A DNA stretch of 5,233 bases from Actinomycetota bacterium (GCA_027296205.1 JAPUJM010000055.1:1-5233), one strand, 5' to 3'. Shown: positions 1-5,233, numbered from the stretch's first letter. Made by a program: numbers and translations. Notes: generated by a model from the letters alone, not told the origin.

Positions 1-557
1 ACAAACGCCAGCGTCACCATCGGAACCTTCCACAAGACATCAAGTGTTTGCCCCATATAGGGGAGGAATCCCTCACTGGCGATGAGAGCGAGGCCGATGT
101 GGAGCACCACCTGAGGGACTATGTAGATCGCCGCGACCACCGTCACAAAGGCCCCCACCTTGGAGACGAGGTATCCGTCAACCGTGAGGGGTCGGGAGAA
201 ATAGACAGACAAAACGCCCCTGCTGCGGTCCGGTATGAGCAGAAGTGGGCCCGCCAGGGTCATGAACAGCAGGGATATGGCCGAGTAGAAATCGAACAGA
301 CCGCCGTAGGTCGGAATACCCTCCCGAAGACTCTCCTCGATGTTCCCGATGGCCCAATGGATGCCTACGAAAACGGCGGCAGCGATAAGGGCGACGGAAA
401 GCAGTCCCCAAGGGATGATCTTGAGCACTGCCTTGCGGCGCAGGCCGAGTATCCGCCGGATCCCGTCCCTGTAGACAGCCGATTTTGCTCCCCAAGGACC
501 GGTGCGGGGCCCGTCGTAGGTGCGGTATCCACGATCGAAGATGACCTGGTCTGTCAC
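1..557 (-). CDS. ABC-2 type transporter permease (3' end beyond the window)
   Basis: Membrane subunit of an ABC-2 type, probably exporting, transporter; the substrate is unknown. About 185 codons are visible from a GTG at 557-555, and the reading stays open to the left edge, so the C-terminal part is missing. The N-terminus has the cytoplasmic sequence YRTYDGPR (residues 11-18), typical of actinobacterial permeases of this type. Hydrophobic segments lie near residues 46-70, 91-109 and 134-161, with a fourth beginning near 178. Between the second and third, DRSRGVLSVYFSRPLT (110-125) matches the conserved cytoplasmic loop seen in this family. The GTG start is chosen because it overlaps the ATPase stop by 4 bp (GTGA), a usual translational-coupling arrangement, and because it includes the conserved YDG sequence. 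An ATG-based call would miss it. The fold and pairing are well supported; the cargo cannot be inferred. Confidence 0.88.
   Translation of the reverse strand, partial: MTDQVIFDRGYRTYDGPRTGPWGAKSAVYRDGIRRILGLRRKAVLKIIPWGLLSVALIAAAVFVGIHWAIGNIEESLREGIPTYGGLFDFYSAISLLFMTLAGPLLLIPDRSRGVLSVYFSRPLTVDGYLVSKVGAFVTVVAAIYIVPQVVLHIGLALIASEGFLPYMGQTLDVLWKVPMVTLAF
554..557 (-). other. GTGA start/stop overlap between ATPase and permease
   Basis: On the minus strand the four bases GTGA hold both the permease GTG start (557-555) and the ATPase TGA stop (556-554). Such overlaps usually couple translation of the two subunits through ribosome re-initiation. An AGGG within the last ATPase codons, about 9 nt before the GTG, could act as a weak ribosome-binding site. 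Confidence 0.85.
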
Positions 558-1465
558 GCGTCTTCGCCCTGACGAAGAAAAAGGTCCTCGAGCGAAGCTG
601 AGCCTCTCACCATGCGAACCAGACCTGAGCCGAGGGCAGCCGCCTCTTCGACAATGGCCTGTTCAAGTGTCGCATCGCCAGGTCCGACGACGAACCGATG
701 CCCTTCAACGGTTGTGCCAAACCCTCTGGCCCGGAGTCTGGCGGCCACCGCCTCGGCATCATCGAGAACCTCGACCAGCACAGTTCCCAGCTTCTCGAAG
801 CCCTCCAACGGACCCGAGCGAAGAAGATTGCCTCCGTCGAGCATCACTACCCAGTCGCAGGTTTCCTCGATGTCGGTCAGGACGTGGGAACTCATGATGA
901 CGTTGATGTCGAACTCGCCCAGCCTCCTGATCAGCTGGAGCATCTGCACCCGTCCCTCGGGGTCGAGTCCAGAAGCAGGCTCGTCCAGCAGTAGAAGATC
1001 CGGATCGTGAACGATCGCCTGGGCAAGCTTCACTCTTTGTTGCATGCCCGTGGAGAAGTCGCCAAGGAACCGGAACCTCTCTTCCTCCAGGCCGACCAGG
1101 AAAAGGGTCTCCGATGACCTCCGTTTGGCCTCACGGGCGGGGATACCGGCGAGCTGAGCTGCGTAGGAGACAAAGTCGGCGGCTGTCTGGTCCTTGGGGA
1201 GGCAGTCGACTTCGGGCATGTAGCCGACGCGGGCGCGGACGGCGAGGGGCTCTGTCTGCGGGTCGTGGCCGAGGACACTCATCACCCCGGAGGTGGGATG
1301 GAGGAGTCCCAGCATCAATCGGAGCATGGTTGTCTTGCCTGCCCCGTTGGCGCCAACAAGACCGGTGATTCCTGGAGGTACTTCAAGGGAAAGATCCTCG
1401 AGAGCAACCACGTCGCCGTAGTCGTGGGTCAGGTTCGAGACCTCGAGGATGCTGCTCTGACCCAT
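554..1465 (-). CDS. ABC transporter ATP-binding protein (ABC-2 exporter type)
   Basis: Cytoplasmic ATPase of 303 residues that powers the adjacent permease. Motifs appear in order: Walker A GANGAGKT (38-45), a Q-loop region reading GYMPE (81-85), signature FSTGM followed by QQR (137-144), Walker B LLLLDEP (157-163) with catalytic Glu162, D-loop SGLDP (165-169) and switch His194 in SSH. The C-terminal region, about 220-303, is the accessory domain common in exporters of the CcmA/drug-resistance type and ends with a 'SLEDLFL' sequence (291-297). The Q-loop Gln is replaced by Glu85 and the signature departs from LSGGQ; both occur widely in this subfamily, so I do not read them as inactivation. 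The start is ATG 1465-1463. No good Shine-Dalgarno sequence precedes it. The gene follows the ligase by 39 bp on the same strand and overlaps the permease by 4 bp. The function as a transporter ATPase is secure; the substrate is unknown. Confidence 0.95.
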   Translation of the reverse strand: MGQSSILEVSNLTHDYGDVVALEDLSLEVPPGITGLVGANGAGKTTMLRLMLGLLHPTSGVMSVLGHDPQTEPLAVRARVGYMPEVDCLPKDQTAADFVSYAAQLAGIPAREAKRRSSETLFLVGLEEERFRFLGDFSTGMQQRVKLAQAIVHDPDLLLLDEPASGLDPEGRVQMLQLIRRLGEFDINVIMSSHVLTDIEETCDWVVMLDGGNLLRSGPLEGFEKLGTVLVEVLDDAEAVAARLRARGFGTTVEGHRFVVGPGDATLEQAIVEEAAALGSGLVRMVRGSASLEDLFLRQGEDA

Positions 1466-1504
1466 TGCCGGGAAGTGTGGCAGATTTTCCGTTGGGCTCT
1501 GCGG

Positions 1505-2524
1505 TCAGTGGACTACGTCGCGGAAGCCGGGTCCTTGTGGGCGTTCCAGTTGGTCCATCGTGCACGCTGCGGCGTCCTTGTCGGGACGCCAGCGGTGAAA
1601 GCGGGTGGCATGGCGGAAGCGGTCCCCCTCGAGTTGGTCATAGCTGACCTCAACCACGACTCCGGGCTGCACCGGTGTCCACGGACTGTCCTTGCCCGCC
1701 GACCAGCGGCTGGGACCGCCGGGAGCCCGGGCAGCCTCGTCGAAGCTCTCCTCGGACCGCAACTCCACGAAGCGGTCGTAGATCTCGACGCGGTCGGCAT
1801 TGGGAAATCCGGAACAGTGCCCGATGAAATGGAAGTCGCCGCTGTCGTTGTACAGCCCGAGAAGCAGTGATCCGATCTTCCCGCCGTCCTTGTGCTCACG
1901 GAACCCGCCGACCACCACATCGATGGTGCGACGGTGCTTGATCTTGATCATCGCCCGCTTGCCATGCTGATACCCCAGTTCCGGTCGTTTGGCGATGATC
2001 CCATCACACCCGGCCGGTTCGTACTCGTCGAACCACACCCTGGCAACCTCCTCACTGGTGGTCTGTGGAGTGAGATGCCACGGGTGATCCAGCTTCTCGG
2101 CGAGAGAGACCAGACGTTGTCGTCGCTCCGAGAAAGGTAGGTCTCTCAGGCTCTCGCCCCGGTCGGCGAGGATGTCGAAGGCGACTAGCTCGGCCGGTGT
2201 CGCCTCCGAGAGCATGTTCACCCTCGATTCGGCGGGATGAATGCGCTGTTGCAGGGAATCGAAATCTGTGACGCCGTCGATCACAACCACGATCTCTCCG
2301 TCGATGACGGTGCCCGGCGGAAGCTGCTCCAGCGCCGAGCGCAGCTCCGGAAAGTAACGCAGCAAGGGTCGCTGGTTGCGTGAGTCGAGTCTCAGATCTG
2401 GTTCCGACCAGGAGAGGGACCGGAAACCGTCCCATTTCGGCTCGTAGACGAAGTCCCCTTTTGGCCAGCGCTCCGAGACCCTTGCCTCCATGGTCTGCAA
2501 TGGGGCAGGAAAGGGATGGCTCAC
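1505..2524 (-). CDS. ligC: ATP-dependent DNA ligase, LigC-like
   Basis: Seals DNA nicks using ATP through a covalent lysyl-AMP intermediate. The 339-residue protein contains only the nucleotidyltransferase and OB-fold domains, without the primase or nuclease domains of LigD; the length fits the mycobacterial LigC type (about 350 residues). Visible motifs: motif I EPKWDGFR (28-35) with nucleophile Lys30; SRN (48-50); motif III around DGE (75-77), followed by FDIL (116-119); motif IV DGIIAKR (174-180); motif V MIKIKHRR (192-199); and C-terminal motif VI RFRHATRFHRWRPDK (302-316), followed by CTMDQLE, a LigC hallmark. In mycobacteria LigC works with Prim-PolC in base excision repair; no primase gene is in this window. 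The start is GTG 2524-2522. The next Met, residue 12, is also possible but would shorten the N-terminal extension normally found before motif I. The gene is divergent from the YihY gene and lies upstream of the ABC genes. All key residues are intact. Confidence 0.93.
   Translation of the reverse strand: MSHPFPAPLQTMEARVSERWPKGDFVYEPKWDGFRSLSWSEPDLRLDSRNQRPLLRYFPELRSALEQLPPGTVIDGEIVVVIDGVTDFDSLQQRIHPAESRVNMLSEATPAELVAFDILADRGESLRDLPFSERRQRLVSLAEKLDHPWHLTPQTTSEEVARVWFDEYEPAGCDGIIAKRPELGYQHGKRAMIKIKHRRTIDVVVGGFREHKDGGKIGSLLLGLYNDSGDFHFIGHCSGFPNADRVEIYDRFVELRSEESFDEAARAPGGPSRWSAGKDSPWTPVQPGVVVEVSYDQLEGDRFRHATRFHRWRPDKDAAACTMDQLERPQGPGFRDVVH
1565..1594 (-). other. Strong stem-loop inside the 3' end of the ligase gene
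   Basis: GGCGTCC (1571-1577) and GGACGCC (1584-1590) form a perfect 7-bp inverted repeat with a 6-nt loop. Skipping two bases (1569-1570), the pairing continues for four more (CGCT 1565-1568 with AGCG 1591-1594). It falls in codons for the end of motif VI and the following alanines, about 60 nt before the ligase stop and 100 nt before the ATPase start. No T-tract follows on either strand, so it is not a standard terminator. It may be a by-product of the coding sequence. Confidence 0.5.
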
Positions 2525-2532
2525 GAAAAGGG

Positions 2533-2538
2533 ATTGTA
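2533..2538 (-). promoter_or_regulatory. Putative -10 box (TACAAT) for a leaderless ligase transcript
   Basis: On the minus strand TACAAT, one base from the TATAAT consensus, lies 8 nt upstream of the ligase GTG. Usual -10 to start-site spacing puts the first transcribed base within 0-2 nt of the GTG, so the mRNA would be leaderless, which is common in Actinobacteria. No recognisable -35 hexamer lies 16-18 bp further upstream, and no Shine-Dalgarno sequence exists. The call rests on the box and its position only. Confidence 0.45.
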
Positions 2539-2559
2539 TTCCGGATAACCTGGGTTCCG

Positions 2560-3561
2560 ATGCTGGCCAAGATCAGGTCCGGGGCAAACTTCGCCTTCGA
2601 TATTCTCTCCGCTTCGGCTCATGAGTACGGAGTCGATCGCGTCGGCCGGATGTCTGCGGCGGTGGCATATCGGGCCATGTTCGCTCTCGCTCCCCTGCTG
2701 ATCATTGCCGTTGGCGTGCTAGGTGTCCTGGTCGGTGGTTCGGAAGGTGCACAGGAGGAGATCCTCGGGAGAGTCCAACGGATCGCCGGTGCCGAGGTGG
2801 CCGACGCATTGAGCAGCTTCGTGTCGTCGGCGGTGACCATGGGTGACACGGCGGCCGTTGTCGGATTCATCCTGCTTCTCTGGACTGCCTCGAGTCTGTT
2901 CAATGAGATTCAGAACGACCTGAACGACATCTTTCACGTCCCTTACGAGTACACCTCTGGTGTCAAGGGGTTCGTCAAAAAGCGCGGCATCGGGTTTCTG
3001 TGGGCTTTCGGCCTGGGCATCGTATTGGTGGCGATTTGGCTTCTGAACTTCCTGTGGCGATTTTTCGAAGGTGTCTTCTCCGACGATCTCGTCTGGGTGC
3101 ATCAGCTCATCACCTTGCTGACTCCGCTGGTCTCGTCCATCGTTCTGCCGGTGGTGTTCGCTGTTGTGTTCCAGTCAATGACGGCCGTCACGCTCCGCTG
3201 GAGAGCGGTGTGGTTGGGTGCGATCTTCACTGCGGTCGCATTCTTGATGGCCGCCTACGGAACCGGTCTCTATTTCGCTTGGGAGGATGGGGCCTCGGCG
3301 TTGTCCGTCGTCGGTGGCTTGTTCGTGCTTCTTCTGATGACCTATGTGCTTGCCAGCGTGTTTCTCTTCGGAGCCGTGGTCACCAAGGTCTACAACGACT
3401 TTCTCCATGCCGGCGATATCAAGTCACCAAGCGTGCGTGACAAGATGACGACTCACGCCCCCGACATGGTCGTTGCAGATCCTCCAGAGGCGGTGCCGGT
3501 GACGGCGATCGTGGCCTTCCTTGGAGGTCTGTTCGTCGGCTGGCGGCGAAACCGCCGTTAG
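2560..3561 (+). CDS. YihY/BrkB-family integral membrane protein
   Basis: Inner-membrane protein of 333 residues in the YihY/virulence factor BrkB family (once misnamed ribonuclease BN). The molecular function of the family is not established; a transporter role has been suggested. The N-terminus has the typical pattern: an amphipathic lead (1-29), then DRVGRMSAAVAYRAMFALAPLL (26-47), the family's best-conserved stretch. Hydrophobic segments lie near 38-60, 97-118, 143-168, 183-206, 215-240 and 248-275, giving six helices. The short NEIQNDLNDIF (115-125) after the second also fits the family. A polar stretch, 283-311, leads to an extra hydrophobic segment (312-327) ending in WRRNRR. The start is ATG 2560, which gives the family's usual N-terminus; the frame is open further upstream, but those residues overlap the ligase gene and look like out-of-frame translation. 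No Shine-Dalgarno sequence is seen. It is divergent from the ligase and 55 bp upstream of the next gene. Confidence 0.9.
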   Translation: MLAKIRSGANFAFDILSASAHEYGVDRVGRMSAAVAYRAMFALAPLLIIAVGVLGVLVGGSEGAQEEILGRVQRIAGAEVADALSSFVSSAVTMGDTAAVVGFILLLWTASSLFNEIQNDLNDIFHVPYEYTSGVKGFVKKRGIGFLWAFGLGIVLVAIWLLNFLWRFFEGVFSDDLVWVHQLITLLTPLVSSIVLPVVFAVVFQSMTAVTLRWRAVWLGAIFTAVAFLMAAYGTGLYFAWEDGASALSVVGGLFVLLLMTYVLASVFLFGAVVTKVYNDFLHAGDIKSPSVRDKMTTHAPDMVVADPPEAVPVTAIVAFLGGLFVGWRRNRR

Positions 3562-3574
3562 TGGTGTGTCACCA
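3542..3574 (+). other. Two small stem-loops around the YihY stop codon
   Basis: GGCGG-CGAAA-CCGCC (3542-3556) is a perfect 5-bp GC stem with a 5-nt loop in the codons just before the TAG at 3559-3561. Immediately after the stop lies TGGTG-TGT-CACCA (3562-3574), a second 5-bp inverted repeat. Neither is followed by a T-tract. They could act as a weak U-less terminator or mRNA-end structure between the two plus-strand genes, but both are short enough to arise by chance. Confidence 0.35.
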
Positions 3575-3599
3575 ACAGGCTCCCAAAGGCTCTCGTCTC

Positions 3600-3605
3600 T
3601 AATAA
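3600..3605 (+). promoter_or_regulatory. Possible -10-like element before the acidic-protein gene
   Basis: An AT-rich TAATAA stands out in the otherwise GC-rich 55-bp gap and ends 11 nt before the ATG at 3617. If used as a -10 box, transcription would begin within about 5 nt of the ATG. No clear -35 match and no Shine-Dalgarno sequence are present. This is weak evidence; read-through from the YihY gene is equally possible. Confidence 0.25.
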
Positions 3606-3616
3606 CCTCACAAACA

Positions 3617-4183
3617 ATGAATGTTGACATCGCCGGCTTCATCACAGACCTGAAGGAGCATGCCACCGAGCATGGCTTCCACGTTCATGATGAGCGCCAC
3701 TTCGTAGAGACCTATTCGTTGCGACAGTCCTGGGAGGTCGACGTCCACCCTGAAGCCGGGTGCGGTGGTCCCATCGATCTGCACCTGGCACTCGACGTCG
3801 ACCCCAAAGTGGTTCTGTCGCTGCGTGATCGGCTCGATGAGATGGACGCCGATTTCGAGGAGCCCGAGGACGACTACCACCTCGACCTCTACTTCAACTG
3901 GGCGGTGCCGCCGCTGCTCAATCCGCCGGATCTACTGATTCTGGCGACCGATCTGGCCGGGATCGGGGGAACGACGTTGTCCATCGAGGTATCCGCAATC
4001 GATTCCTATGCCGCCGTCACGGACGCTCCCGAGCGCCGGTTGATGCTCCAGGGAAAATCCTCTGTCAGCCTGGTTGATGTCCTCATGGGCCGTGAGCAGC
4101 TATGCGATGTGCTCGACCAGTCTCACGAGACCTCGGAATACCTGCTCGACCGTGTCACGGGGTGGATGGAACTGCCCACCTAG
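3617..4183 (+). CDS. Acidic protein of unknown function (188 residues)
   Basis: I do not recognise this protein. It is soluble in appearance, with no signal peptide or membrane segment, and strikingly acidic: by my count 38 Asp/Glu against 11 Lys/Arg, with an acidic patch DADFEEPEDD at 77-86. It also holds nine His. A mixed central region contains SWEVDVHPEAGCGG (38-51) and alternating hydrophobic/charged strands such as DLHLALDVD (54-62) and YHLDLYFNW (87-95), followed by PPLLNPPDLLILATDL (98-113), suggesting an alpha/beta fold. The start is ATG 3617; the frame is open upstream to inside the YihY gene, but ATG 3617 begins the first region that looks like protein. An ATG four bases later is out of frame. 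The stop TAG (4181-4183) overlaps the stop of the convergent gene. Coding is supported by the coherent composition and by the tight fit between neighbours; the function is unknown. Confidence 0.72.
   Translation: MNVDIAGFITDLKEHATEHGFHVHDERHFVETYSLRQSWEVDVHPEAGCGGPIDLHLALDVDPKVVLSLRDRLDEMDADFEEPEDDYHLDLYFNWAVPPLLNPPDLLILATDLAGIGGTTLSIEVSAIDSYAAVTDAPERRLMLQGKSSVSLVDVLMGREQLCDVLDQSHETSEYLLDRVTGWMELPT
4180..4183. other. Shared palindromic CTAG stop for two convergent genes
   Basis: The plus-strand gene ends with TAG at 4181-4183 and the minus-strand gene with TAG read from 4182-4180. Both stops lie in the same four-base palindrome CTAG, so the two coding regions overlap by 4 bp and leave no space for a conventional intergenic terminator. 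Confidence 0.8.
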
Positions 4184-4650
4184 CCGGGAAATATGCTCAG
4201 CGCAGCCCACAAGCCGAGGGCGATGGTGACACCGACCAGGGCGTAGAACGCGACAAGGGTCCACAGCTTCGGCGGCGGTGCTATCTCGCGGTTCTCCCGT
4301 CGAGCAGGCTCCTCCGCTGTCTCGGACAAGAGGTCTGCTGTCTCGGAGTGCTCTGCCGCAGACTGTGGGATAGGGGCCACCCCGCCGCTCAGCCCCGCTG
4401 CAAAGAGACTTGGATTGTTGGGGACGAACTGAAGGGCTTCGTTCTCCGCCGTGATCGTGTACACGCTGCCGCCTTGGTAATCGATCGAGTACTCGCCCTC
4501 TGCCCATTCGCCGATCTCCCGCCCGCCGGAAGACATCCGGAGACAAGCGTCTTCGAATCCGATGATGACCGGAATCTGATTGTCGTCGAGATTTATCACA
4601 CCGTCGTAGATCGGCACCGCTTGTTTTCCCGTGGTGTTGGCACGGGTCAA
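4180..4650 (-). CDS. Small protein with PH-like N-terminal region and C-terminal membrane anchor
   Basis: Uncharacterised protein of up to 156 residues. The N-terminal part (about 12-87) is rich in predicted beta strands and contains CLRMSSGGREIGEW (36-49), YSIDYQGGSVYTITAENEAL (54-73) and FVPNNPSLFAAGL (75-87). This order, a strand, GG-turn, EIG-W, strands, then an 'F.P..P..FA' helix, resembles small PH-like domains seen in actinobacterial hypothetical proteins; that is from memory and unverified. A polar Glu/Ala-rich linker (88-128) leads to one strongly hydrophobic helix (129-153) ending three residues before the C-terminus, so it is likely tail-anchored with the domain in the cytoplasm. 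The longest start is TTG 4650, four codons after an in-frame TAG; GTG at 4617 would give 145 residues and is plausible, since residues 1-11 carry no domain signal. It follows the DUF2461 gene by 29 bp. The role is unknown. Confidence 0.72.
   Translation of the reverse strand: MTRANTTGKQAVPIYDGVINLDDNQIPVIIGFEDACLRMSSGGREIGEWAEGEYSIDYQGGSVYTITAENEALQFVPNNPSLFAAGLSGGVAPIPQSAAEHSETADLLSETAEEPARRENREIAPPPKLWTLVAFYALVGVTIALGLWAALSIFPG
4628..4646 (-). other. Inverted repeat at the 5' end of the membrane-anchored protein gene
   Basis: CCCGTG (4628-4633) and CACGGG (4641-4646) form a perfect 6-bp inverted repeat with a 7-nt loop. It covers codons 2-8 if the TTG at 4650 is the start, or lies in the 5' leader if GTG 4617 is the start. 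No T-tract follows on the minus strand (AAAAC follows), so it is not a standard terminator. It could be an operator, a start-site structure or chance. Confidence 0.4.
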
Positions 4651-4679
4651 GTTAGGCGATCTCTACCCGGTTTGTTGCA

Positions 4680-5233
4680 CTAGAACGGGATCCCGACCGC
4701 GTCGCAGAGAAAGCGGGTGAACGCCGAGGCCTTGGTGAACATGCCAGCTAGTTCGGCGTCGAACCCCTCGGAAGTGACTTGAGCCTGACTCAACCGGCCC
4801 CCGGCAATGAAACTCTTCATCCGTAGATCATCCGGGTAGGGGTGTCCGTCGTCGAATTCCTTGGGGATCCTCTTGAGCATCTCGCTCTCGTCCGGTGCGA
4901 TCGACCATTTGTCGGCAAATGCCTTTCCCTTGGCGGCTTTCTTCCATTCGGCCGGATCGTCGTGGATCGCTTGACGAATGGCTCGCGCCACCGGCGCTTC
5001 GGGGGTCCAGAGCCCCACACCGGCAAAGCATGATCGCGGCTCCAAGTGGAGATAGAAGCCTGGGGCGTGGACGTCCTTGCCTTGTTCGTGGCGGAACTGA
5101 ATGCCCACGTTGGTCTTGTATGGCGTCTTGTCCTTGGAGAACCGGACGTCCCGATACGGTCTCATCAGAGAACCCCCGACGGTGCGAGAGTCTGCCGCGA
5201 AGTGTGGTGAGATCTTCTTCAACCGGGAGTCGA
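4680..5233 (-). CDS. DUF2461 (TIGR02453) family protein (5' end beyond the window)
   Basis: Member of the DUF2461/TIGR02453 family, widespread cytoplasmic proteins of no established function and usually about 220 residues. The visible part has roughly 184 codons and the frame is open through the right edge, so the first few dozen residues are missing. A TTG at 5222 could be mistaken for the start, but the codons before it read DSRL in the same frame and join smoothly to the conserved KKISPHF, so the gene must begin outside. Family signatures are clear: ISPHFAADSRTVGGS, then RPYRDVRFSKDKTPYKTNVG, the core motif, then FRHEQGKDVHAPGFYLHLEP and GVGLWTPEAP. The C-terminal half contains the usual KGY-like region (RIPKEFDDGHPYPDDLRMKS) and ends in VGIPF. 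It stops at TAG 4682-4680, 29 bp before the next minus-strand gene, so the two may form an operon. Confidence 0.92.
   Translation of the reverse strand, partial: DSRLKKISPHFAADSRTVGGSLMRPYRDVRFSKDKTPYKTNVGIQFRHEQGKDVHAPGFYLHLEPRSCFAGVGLWTPEAPVARAIRQAIHDDPAEWKKAAKGKAFADKWSIAPDESEMLKRIPKEFDDGHPYPDDLRMKSFIAGGRLSQAQVTSEGFDAELAGMFTKASAFTRFLCDAVGIPF

Noticed and set aside
48..572. Plus-strand open frame of 174 codons opposite the permease
   Set aside because: Its translation is low-complexity and charged with no family resemblance, while the minus strand encodes a clear ABC-2 permease with coupled overlap to its ATPase.
554..1465. Possible inactive ATPase because of the Glu in the Q-loop and FSTGM signature
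   Set aside because: Walker A Lys44, Walker B Asp161/Glu162 and His194 are intact, and these variants are common in ABC-2 exporter ATPases.
554..1870. Several plus-strand open frames opposite the ATPase and ligase
   Set aside because: They are antisense shadows of high-GC coding sequence; the minus-strand proteins carry complete catalytic motif sets.
2380..2559. Upstream in-frame ATGs (2380 and 2500) as the YihY start
   Set aside because: They would add up to 60 residues of Arg/Pro-rich sequence antisense to the ligase; ATG 2560 gives the usual family N-terminus.
2052..2570. Minus-strand frame of 172 codons overlapping the ligase N-terminal half
   Set aside because: It is Arg/Ala-rich out-of-frame translation of the ligase gene and shows no motif.
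3521..3616. Longer version of the acidic protein starting inside the YihY gene
   Set aside because: The extra 32 residues are Ser/Gly/Thr-rich, overlap YihY codons out of frame and lack protein-like pattern; ATG 3617 fits the gap.
4100..4683. Open frames on both strands (4100-4546 minus, 4102-4683 plus) overlapping the two uncharacterised genes
   Set aside because: Both are Arg-rich alternative-frame readings; the chosen frames give a coherent acidic domain and a clean membrane helix.
1..5233. CRISPR array, tRNA/rRNA, insertion sequence or att site
   Set aside because: I saw no regularly spaced direct repeats, cloverleaf-type sequence, transposase or flanking repeats; almost the whole window is coding.

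Overview
This window looks like an ordinary, gene-dense stretch of a high-GC actinobacterial chromosome. A deep lineage such as Acidimicrobiia is my best guess, not a demonstrated assignment. The reasons are high GC by eye, an ABC-2 permease starting with a 'YRTYDGPR' sequence and carrying 'DRSRGVLSVYFSRPLT', a mycobacterial LigC-type ATP-dependent DNA ligase, start codons with no strong Shine-Dalgarno sequence, and GTG/TTG starts. I see no mobile element, CRISPR array, tRNA, rRNA or integration site.

Layout. (i) 1-2524, minus strand, read right to left: a LigC-like DNA ligase (2524-1505), a 39-bp gap, an ABC transporter ATPase (1465-554), then an ABC-2 permease that overlaps the ATPase stop by 4 bp (GTGA) and runs off the left edge. 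The ATPase and permease form one exporter-type unit. The ligase is probably co-transcribed with them, with no obvious functional link. (ii) 2560-4183, plus strand: a YihY/BrkB-family inner-membrane protein, then a very acidic 188-residue protein of unknown function. The ligase and YihY genes are divergent with only 35 bp between their starts. A TACAAT box sits 8 nt upstream of the ligase GTG, so its transcript may be leaderless. (iii) 4180-5233, minus strand: a DUF2461 (TIGR02453) protein whose 5' end is beyond the right edge, followed by a small protein with one C-terminal membrane segment. This pair meets the acidic-protein gene tail to tail, the two stop codons sharing one palindromic CTAG.

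No gene-free stretch exceeds about 55 bp. I found no convincing new multi-gene system. The points most worth a second look are the compact ligase/YihY divergent promoter, the stand-alone LigC without a visible Prim-PolC partner, the shared CTAG stops, and the two uncharacterised proteins at 3617-4183 and 4180-4650.
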